A stretch of DNA of 64,000 nt from Dermatemys mawii (lineage: Eukaryota > Chordata > Testudines > Dermatemydidae). The notes below the pieces were generated by a model, which saw nothing but the letters and a program-made list of their open reading frames with translations, had not been told where the DNA came from and did not search any database. Where the stretch lies: positions 16,135,442 through 16,199,441 of the forward strand of contig ML677348.1 of assembly GCA_007922305.1 (NCBI GenBank), given 5' to 3'. Below, in pieces: positions 57,091 to 64,000 of the stretch; position 1 is the first letter of the stretch; every line of letters starts with the position of its first letter. The translations under genes were made by a program, and so were the position numbers.

Positions 57091-58315
57091 ATTGAATATC
57101 CTTTCATAAAAATGGCATAGGCAAGTGGTACTAGCTATGAATTTTCCTGGCAACTGCATGTATGGACTACAGTAGCTGAACTAATGCTTTTAAAACAACA
57201 GCTGTTAGTTACAATCTTTTATCAGCTAATCACTGGCTTTTTTTTCTTGTACAAGACATTTTCTGGTGACTGCTGATCCCATAATAAAGTTCTCGTGTAA
57301 TATTTGCTGTTTAAATTACCACTTTATCTGAACACGAAGGTTTCATGGGCGATTTATCATATAATTTTATTCTTTTAGTCTTCTTCCACATAGATCCCTT
57401 ATAGGACAAGTTAGGACACACAGCTACTGAAATACTGGCTAAGTCTTCCTGAGTTACAATCTGAAGGCTTTTATAACATTAGATTGTTCTTGACTGTGCC
57501 CTTCTGGTACAGCTTTAGCAGCAGTGGATATATGAATAGGCTCCATAAATCTTTGAAGATGTTGCATATTATCGTTTAAGACTGCTATCTATCTCCCCTG
57601 CAGTTTGTTCTGTTACTTGGTAACATTTCCAATAATAAAAAAAAATAATCCTGGCTTTTTTGTTGGCTCATTAAATAACAAGGCACTATAAATTACACCC
57701 TATTTTAATGTGGGTGAAGACAATTTCACAAATCAAGTCCTTAGTGCCTCCTATATTACAGAAGTGAAAATTACAAGAGAATAACCCTGTTTACTCCTAC
57801 TCATCTAGACCTCAAAGGGGTGTTTACTCTTCTTTACCCACTTGTACAGTCATGTATACCAAGCCATTATCTTGCTCTGCTATTGCAGTGGAGTAGGAGA
57901 CTTCTGTTGTTAAAGCTGAAGTATCTTTCCAGCCGGCCTGGAAAGGACGTTTTACCATAACTATAGGAAGACAAAAGGAGCAAGCTGTCATTGGTAGTAC
58001 CTTCCACCTTGTGCAGATATTAAGTATGATTTGCTGGGCCCTTGTGAAATTTTACTACCTGATTTTGAAACTTGCCAGATACTATTTGAAGCCAAGTTCA
58101 AGTGGCTGCAGTAAAGTATAGTCATGAATACACACACCAGCAAACTTCTCAAACTTTCCACTGGATGAAGAGAGGACTTTTACACCTGAAAACTTCTTCG
58201 GTAATATGGGCAATGAGGAAAATGCAGCACAGAGGAATGACCTATTTCCTCAAAGGTGAACAGATTTACTCTGGTGTAAATGTGGCCCAGGGGAGGCTGG
58301 TCTGGTGTACCAGGA
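57091..58315. other. No gene recognised
   Basis: AT-rich sequence. The long plus frame at 58102-58455 runs into the GC-rich block that follows. Confidence 0.5.
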
Positions 58316-58590
58316 AGTGGCAACTCAGACATTCCTTGGTCTCCCTCCTCCTCCCTTGGGCCCTGGACTGGGACCTGGTGGAGAGGGAGGGCCGGGGTCC
58401 CCCTACATTCTCCCTCCCCACATCCAGCCAGGAGAACTCGTGGAGCACCACATAGCGATGGACTGCAGCTCTAGCTGCCAGGCTTGCAGACCACCAGAAA
58501 GGCCATCGATCCCAGTATTTAGGGACTGTTGAGCCACAGCCTGCCCACTAGGCCTGCTGGCCTCTCAGTGTGCCTGCTACAACCTCAAAT
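58316..58590. repeat. Unclassified GC-rich block, possible LTR-element fragment
   Basis: CTGGACTGGGACCTGGTGGA and GAGGGAGGGCCGGGGTCCCC resemble turtle LTR-retroelement text. Open frames in all phases come from C/G richness. Ends not defined. Confidence 0.35.
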
Positions 58591-59239
58591 CTAATGTCCT
58601 GAAAACCAAATTCATTCTTATGCAGGACCATCTTCTTGTCAAAATAATGTATGCTTTATAAATGAAAATTGCCTCATTGTATGCACATGAATTGTGAAAC
58701 AACTTTTTTACACCAGAATACCAACTATGTAGAGGATCTGGAACCTCCTGCAAGCTTACCCCCCCACACACACACCCCCGCCTTGAATTACCTTTCCATT
58801 GCTCACTCTCTCAGATGGTCAGCATTTGGCCTCCCCTCACTGAGTGGGAGGGAGATTGAGGATCCTGAATCTGAAGACTTTCAGGGATCCACTAGCAGCT
58901 ATTCCATTGGCTGCCAAACAAGTAATGTCTCAACAGAGCGGGTTCCATAAGGGATTGCAAACAAAAAGTAATACTGCTCAGGGTGAACTTTGATTCCTTC
59001 AGGTGTTGGGGAGAGGGAAAACAGAAGATGCTTGTGTCTCTGGATCCCAGTCTCTCACTGTGTGTAGATTCCCAATCCATTTGGTCTGAGAGAGTCCTTG
59101 AGGGGTTGATGCCACACATGTTTCCATGCCCTCCACTAATGTATGTGGCTGGAACAGTTTGGACTCCAGTTAACAGCTCTGTTAATTCACAAGTCATACT
59201 AGAATCCATTCACTCTCTTTGAGTTATGTTATTAGATTC
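58591..59239. other. No gene recognised
   Basis: An ACACACACCCCC tract lies near 58761. Frames of 79-105 codons on both strands (58892-59222) overlap each other and have no motif. Confidence 0.5.
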
Positions 59240-59345
59240 TAAGCTCTCTGGGGTAGGGTTTTTTTCTCAATCTGTTTGTATTGTGCCTGGCACAATAAGG
59301 CCCTGATCCCAATTGGGCCTCCTATTATAAAGGAGTAATAATAAA
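59240..59345 (+). repeat. L2-like retroposon 3' tail
   Basis: TAAGCTCTCTGGGGTAGGG, TTTGTATTGTGCCTGGCACA and AATAAGGCCCTGATCCCAAT, ending in AGGAGTAATAATAAAAT. This is the widespread amniote 3'-tail repeat with a simple (TAA)-like end. Confidence 0.65.
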
Positions 59346-59518
59346 ATGAGCTCATAATCTGGAATTAACTGAGGGAATAGATGTTCTGAGTAAGAAGATG
59401 CCATTTTATAGTTTCTCTTTAACCAATAACCACACTTTTTAACGTAGAAATCATTCCTGTCCCATATGCAAACAGAACAAGAATGTGTTAGAAAACAGTT
59501 ATATGCAACAACCAATAT

Positions 59519-59585
59519 GCTGGTGCATATAACTGTTGGTGCATATAATGAACAGTTATATGCACCAACAGTTATATGCACCAGC
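59519..59585. repeat. Perfect 30-bp-arm hairpin
   Basis: Arms 59519-59548 and 59556-59585 are exact reverse complements with a 7-base loop (TGAACAG). Each arm holds two near-identical 15-mers (GCTGGTGCATATAAC, then TGTTGGTGCATATAA). A related half-site CAGTTATATGCAACAACC lies just upstream at about 59496. No transposon ends identified. Confidence 0.92.
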
Positions 59586-60223
59586 AAAAAGCCCACATCC
59601 TACAAATTAAAATAAATGGAACAAATCTTGTATTTTTGAAAATGATTAGTCTAGACAAATTTCAGTTAATTTTTAAAACCTCATATTCCTGGTAGTTTTC
59701 CATTGCTAAGTGACTTCCAGTCATTGTAGCTAAATGTGAATTATAATGAAAATATTAATATAAAGCAGTTTGTTAAAAGTTTTTCCCATAAAAAATCATA
59801 ATTAATTATCTTAATGATATATTATATGACAATACCAAAAATTCTGAGAATAATTTTTCTTGGCAAGGTCATTTCATTACCTGTCAGAAGTAGTTTGTGG
59901 TTTTGTAAATCAAGTTTATGTGGAGCAATTACTGGAGGGGAAATACTCAGTTGTCTCATTTAGAAAAAAAAAAGGATCTGATTGCTTTTGTATAGCAGTA
60001 AAGACCTACACAAGGGCGCTGATGTGCCTTACAACCACCACCCCAAGGAGCTTTCCAGAATGATTTCTGCCTCAGACAACTAGAATTCCCCCTGAAGAGT
60101 GGTGTGTGCCTACTGTCACACTTCTTCACGGGTTGTAACATACCCTCTGACTGCGTGGCTGATCGTCATGCAAGGAACAGTGCCTAAGGATTACTGATCT
60201 GTATCCCAAAATGTGCTGTATTT
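59586..60223. other. No gene recognised
   Basis: AT-rich spacer left of the hAT insertion. Confidence 0.5.
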
Positions 60224-60698
60224 GTCTAAGATCAGGGCTCCCAAACATGCGGCCCTCCAAGCTCCCCGCACCCCCGTCACTTCTCCCAGAGTTACTTCCT
60301 GTGACTGCCAAACTCCTCTCACCCCCACCCCACCCCAGTTTTTTCCTATGGCCACTAAGCTCCCTGCCTCCTCCCCCGTGCACTGCTCCTCACTCCTCCA
60401 CCTACCTCCAGGCAGTTCCCACCACCAAACAGCTGTTTGGTGGCTTAATGGTTTATGGGCGGGGAGGAGCGGGAAGTTGTGCGCTCAGGGGAGGAAGCAG
60501 AGAAGAGGTGGGGATTTGGGGAAGGGATTGGAACAGGGGAGGGGAGGGGGCAGAGTTGAGGTGGGGACTTTGGCAAAGGGGTTGGAATGGAGCTGGGGGC
60601 AGTGGGGCTGTGTGTGTCAGTGGCGCAGCCCTCAGGCCAATGCGTTAGTCCTCATGTGGCCCTCTTTGTCATTTGAGTTTGAGATCCTGGTCTAAGAT
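60224..60698. mobile_element. hAT-like element with 8-9 bp target duplication
   Basis: Element 60233-60689 begins CAGGGCTCCCAAACATGCGG and ends GAGTTTGAGATCCTG, inverted CAGG.(C/T)CTC.(C)AAAC ends. It is flanked by GTCTAAGAT at 60224-60232 and 60690-60698. The interior is split into a C-rich left and G-rich right half, which makes 145- and 160-codon frames (60211-60695) with no motif. I do not count these as genes. Confidence 0.8.
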
Positions 60699-61004
60699 GG
60701 TGTCAGACTACTTCAGCACACCCTCCTCCCCCCATAGGTAGATATGGTCAAAAGAAAACGAGTGATTACAAGTCATTAAGGTGGAATGCATCTAACTACC
60801 CAACAATGGAGCAACCCTCACAGAAATGTCCTCCTAGGTGGCCCTGTTAGGCCAACTGGGTAAAACCAGTCTGAGGCAGAAGGAAGTCTTCACAACTAGA
60901 CCCTGTAACAGAGACATTGCTTAGCACTGGTAATCAAACCCAGAGACACAGGTGAAGTGGCAAATTTGAGGGGAGGAGGAAATATTTTTTCTTTGGAGAG
61001 GAGA
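60699..61004. other. No gene recognised
   Basis: Unique-looking spacer. Confidence 0.5.
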
Positions 61005-61150
61005 GAATAGGATTCTTAAAATGTCTGTGTAAAAAGCACATTGAAGTTGCAGCTTAGGCTCTGAAACCTATCCCTTCTGTAGGCCTCAGGGCAGGAGCTC
61101 CAGCCCAAGCCACAACTTAAAAGCACCATCTACACCGCCATTTTAAGAAT
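61005..61150. mobile_element. Decayed MITE fragment
   Basis: GGCAGGAGCTCCAGCCCAAG followed by CCATCTACACCGCCATTTTA resembles the right half of the palindromic MITE at 37717-37970. Weak. Confidence 0.4.
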
Positions 61151-61354
61151 GCTAATGCAAGTCTATTGACCCGGGTTGTGAGGCTTACTTAAGCAGTCTG
61201 TATTAGATATAACCTAGAGACAAACTGAGATCAAGCAGCAGCCCGAGATGACCTTGGCTTGCTCAAAGAATGTAAGTTCTGTTTCTGCAACAGGCTTAAC
61301 TCTTATCTAACTTATCTTGTAATGAAATGTAGGTGCTACTAACTATGCCTGTAG

Positions 61355-62151
61355 CCTGTTGTCAGGTTTGCCTCCCCATTCTGAACTCTAGGGTACAGAT
61401 GTGGGGACCCACATGAAAAAAGAAATAACCCCCCCCCCCCCAAGCTTATTTTACCAGCTTGGGTTAAAATGTTTTTCCCCAGAACATAACTTCTTCTGTA
61501 TCTGGACCTGGTATGCTGCCACCACCAAACTAGGTCTAGGGTAGTTTGGGACCCTTCTTCCCTTTCCACTAACCCCCCAAACTTCTTCCTTCCCTGGAAA
61601 GCTTGAGAGAATAAAAAAACCAAACCTCGCCTGATCCTGCGAGACGTGCCCGATCCAAAACCAGGATCTTACACAATGGAAAACAAGCAGTCAGCTTCTT
61701 AAAAGAAAGATTTTAATAAAAGAAAAAAGAAAGGAATAAATCCCTTATAACCATCAATAGAACAGCATCTACCATAATCAACAAAAGGATTCAGAAACCA
61801 AACCTCTCCCCCGAGGCAACTTTCTCCCACTGTTGATATCTCTGCTGAATCTTACAATCTCAAGAAGCACCCAGCCAACACTCACCACTGAGAACCCTCC
61901 AAGTGATAAAGAGAAGGTAAACTTACTGACTACAGTACTTGATAGAATCTATAGTTACAGTGAAAGACATAGCTGTGTTCATCCCATAGCCGAGGTGAAC
62001 AGAGAGAAACCCAGAGAGAAACTGAAACTTAAAATCCTTTGTCTCCTGAGGAATTTCTCATTGGTCAGTTGTCCACCTCTCAGGTTACCTTTAGCTTAAC
62101 CCCTTACAGGTAAACACTAATTCTAGGCTACTTCACACTTATGACACCTGT
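61355..62151 (-). mobile_element. Solo LTR with 5-bp target duplication
   Basis: Element 61360-62146 (787 bp) begins TGTCAGGTTTGCCTCCCCAT and ends CACTTATGACA, with CCTGT at 61355-61359 and 62147-62151. AATAAA on minus (reversed at GATTTTAATAAAAG neighbourhood, 61709-61722, by analogy with related turtle LTRs) suggests minus orientation. It includes a 13-C run at 61429-61441. No internal genes. It sits inside an older LTR-like sequence. Confidence 0.87.
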
Positions 62152-62640
62152 GTTTTAAAATCCTCTTCTCTCTCTAATGCTTTTTCCTACTACTAAATAA
62201 CACATACTTTGTTTCAAGAAAGCTGTTGATACTATCACTCTCTGGCCATGGGTTCCCAAGAACATAAGAAAGGCCGTCCTGGGTCAGACCAAAGGTCCAT
62301 CTAACCCAGTATCCTGTCTACCAGCAGTGGCCAATGCCAGGTGCCCTGGAGTGAGTGAACCTAACAGGTAAAGATCAAGTGATCTCTCTCCTGCCATCCA
62401 TCACCCCCCTCTGAAAAAGGAAAGGAAACATTGGGGCCTGAAACCCAGGTGGACCTGCAGAATGGTAAGCAGTTGCTATACACCGGATTCTATAACTAGA
62501 TCCTGGTGTAAGTGTAAGAATTGCATGACTCCACCCCGTCTCAGGTAAGGGCAAGACACCTATCACCTGAAGGTCTGGTGGGGTTCACTCAGAATTCAGA
62601 AAGGGGATAAAGGTGCAGTTAGTTCTCTAACTGTGACATG
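62152..62640 (-). mobile_element. Older LTR fragment, same family as 24431-24829
   Basis: The sequence left of the solo LTR (to 61354) and this stretch read as one older element interrupted by the insertion. Matches to the 24.5 kb copy are listed there. A different repeat is inserted at 62262-62400. It ends in TAACTGTGACA at about 62638, a plausible TG...CA terminus. Confidence 0.6.
62262..62400 (+). repeat. GGTCAGACCAAAGGTCC family repeat
   Basis: AAGAACATAAGAAAGGCCGT, GGTCAGACCAAAGGTCCATC, CCCAGTATCCTGTCTACCAG and GGCCAATGCCAGGTGCCCTG: the left two-thirds of a repeat common in reptile genomes, also present in part at 7873-7995. Confidence 0.7.
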
Positions 62641-62805
62641 TGACCTGCATTAATGTCACTGTCTTCTTCTCCTTCACATTCCTCTTCAAATTCCATGTCT
62701 ACTGCAGTGCCCACCAAAATCAGCCAGCCACTTGAGCAGTACTAAGTTACCTGACTGTATTTAAGATAAAAAAGGATAACAAACCCTTTCAAATCACTTA
62801 TCGGG

Positions 62806-64000
62806 GTAGCCATGTTAGTTTGTATCCACAGAAACAACAAGGAGTCTGGTGGCACCTTAAAAATTGATAGACCCACTTCTTCATATGCATGGTGTGAAAA
62901 TTACAGTTACATTTGTTTATGTGACCATTACGTATGGTGACACTACAGTGCAAATAAGTGATGGTCACATAAAGATCATCCTATACCGGAAACATACTGA
63001 CCGCTACACTTACATGCCTCCAGCTTCCATCCAGGACACATCACATGATCCATTGTCTACAGCCAAGCCCTAAGATACAACTGAATTTGCTTCAATCCCT
63101 CAGACAGAGAAAAACACCTACAAGATCTTTATCTAGCATTCTTAAAACTACAGTACCCATCTGGGGAAACGATTGACAGAGTGAGATGGGTACCCAGATG
63201 TCACCTACTACAGGACATGCCCAACAAGGAAAATAACAGAACACCACTGACCATCACATACAGCCCCCAACTAAAACCTCTCCAGCATATTATCTACACT
63301 CTATCCTGAAAAACGATTCCTCACTCTCACAGACCTTGGGAGACAGGCCAGTCCTCGCTTACAAACAGCCCTGCAACCTGAAGCAAATGCCACCAGCAAC
63401 TACACACCACTCTACAGAAATACTAATCCAGGAACCAAACCCTGTAACAAACCTTGTTGCCTACTTTTTCTGCATATCTACTCTAGTGACACCATCAGAG
63501 GACCTAACCACATCAGCCACACCATCAGGGACTCATTCAGCTGCACATCTGCTAATGTGATATATGCCATCATGTGCTAGCAATGCCTCACTGCCATGTA
63601 CATTGGCCAAACCGGACAGTCTCTATGTAAAAAGAATAAATATATACAAATCAGCCATCAGGAATAGCAACATACAAAAGCCAATAGAACACTTCAATCT
63701 CCCTGGACATTCTCTAATAGATTTAAAAGTAGCCATACTTGAACAAAAAAAGTCAGAAACAGTCTTCAAAGAGAAACTGCAGACTTAAAACTCATTTGCA
63801 AATTTAACACCATTAATTTGGGCTTGAATAGGGACTGGGAGTTGCTGGCTCATGATAGAAGCAACTTTTCCTCTGTTGGAATTGACACCTTTTCATCAAT
63901 TATTGGAAGTGAACTACATTCACCCTCATTGTATTGGTCCTGTCACCACTGGTTCTCCACTTCTCTTCATGTGTCAGTATAACAATGCTTTCATAAAGTA
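62806..64000 (+). pseudogene. Penelope-like element, GIY-YIG end, 5'-inverted, runs off the window
   Basis: Penelope-like elements encode a telomerase-related reverse transcriptase fused to a GIY-YIG endonuclease. Here 62806-62905 is the 3' UTR end on minus (GGGTAGCCATGTTAGTTTGT, GGAGTCTGGTGGCACCTTAA). From about 62910 the plus strand carries the C-terminal coding region: SDGHIKIILYRKHTDR, then frameshifted RPVLAYKQPCNLKQM, and the endonuclease core NVIYAIMC followed by a frameshift and MYIGQTGQSLCKKN (63555-63640), then EHFNLPGHSLIDLKVAILEQ (63690-63750). The two halves of the core correspond to the GIY and YIG strands. Reverse transcriptase catalytic motifs are absent and frames are broken. 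The 3' UTR continues to the window end. Confidence 0.87.

Noticed and set aside
59519..59585. microRNA precursor
   Set aside because: A mismatch-free stem with internally repeated 15-mers is unlike evolved microRNA precursors. Without small-RNA data I list it only as a hairpin.
60211..60695. Two overlapping frames of 145 and 160 codons
   Set aside because: They are the longest frames in the window but fall almost entirely inside a hAT-like element with strong C/G skew, overlap in different phases, and have low-complexity proline/glycine/tryptophan-rich translations.
1..64000. Host protein-coding gene, or a defence or biosynthetic gene system
   Set aside because: No frame shows a recognisable host domain, no chain of exon-like frames with splice sites could be supported, and the long or motif-bearing frames all fall in transposable elements except the unassigned 6 kb segment.

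Overview
The window looks like intergenic or intronic DNA from a cryptodiran (hidden-necked) turtle. The evidence is the repeat content: tRNA-derived SINEs of the turtle Cry/polIII type whose tails match CR1, many CR1 LINE fragments with the turtle-type 3' end, Penelope-like elements carrying a GIY-YIG endonuclease region, amniote MIR fragments, PIF/Harbinger and hAT MITEs, and solo LTRs. I found no intact host gene, no tRNA or rRNA gene, and nothing prokaryotic (no operon, CRISPR or phage). The longest open frame anywhere is about 160 codons, and the longest frames lie inside repeats. Family names come from pattern memory, not from a database search.

Layout. 0-10 kb: a CR1 end, a possible L1/Tx1-like ORF1 relic on the minus strand, a CR1 3' end split by a SINE (2.66-3.55 kb), a second SINE (4.5 kb), a degenerate duplicated coding-like segment (6.0 and 6.5-6.9 kb) and a palindrome-rich repeat (9.0-9.4 kb). 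10-20 kb: mostly unique AT-rich DNA, a 2.1 kb CR1 reverse-transcriptase relic (16.6-18.7 kb) and a 5'-inverted Penelope-like element with target duplication (19.2 kb). 20-32 kb: MITEs, a solo LTR with a 5-bp target duplication (22.8 kb), and a hAT MITE with a perfect 8-bp duplication (29.0 kb). 32.5-34.7 kb: a hAT element with an 8-bp duplication that contains a second hAT MITE, a C-rich tandem repeat and a solo LTR, each datable by order of insertion. 35-40 kb: MIRs, a MITE and a 38-bp inverted repeat. 39.9-44.3 kb: an autonomous-type PIF/Harbinger relic, with transposase on plus and Myb/SANT-like partner on minus, broken by an LTR. 45-64 kb: two more 5'-inverted Penelope-like copies (45.2 and 62.8 kb), a 1.3 kb minus-strand CR1, two solo LTRs with 5-bp duplications (53.8 and 61.4 kb), a hAT with an 8-9 bp duplication (60.2 kb) and a perfect 30-bp-arm hairpin (59.5 kb).

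There is no functional gene network to describe. What ties the window together is transposon biology: CR1 machinery probably mobilised the Cry SINEs, Harbinger-type proteins probably mobilised the TTA/TAA-flanked MITEs, and reverse transcription with strand switching produced the inverted Penelope copies. I see no convincing new biological system. The best leads are the duplicated coding-like segment near 6 kb, the recurrent inversion in all three large Penelope copies, and two near-perfect inverted repeats (36.9-37.3 kb and 59.5 kb) that match no family I know.
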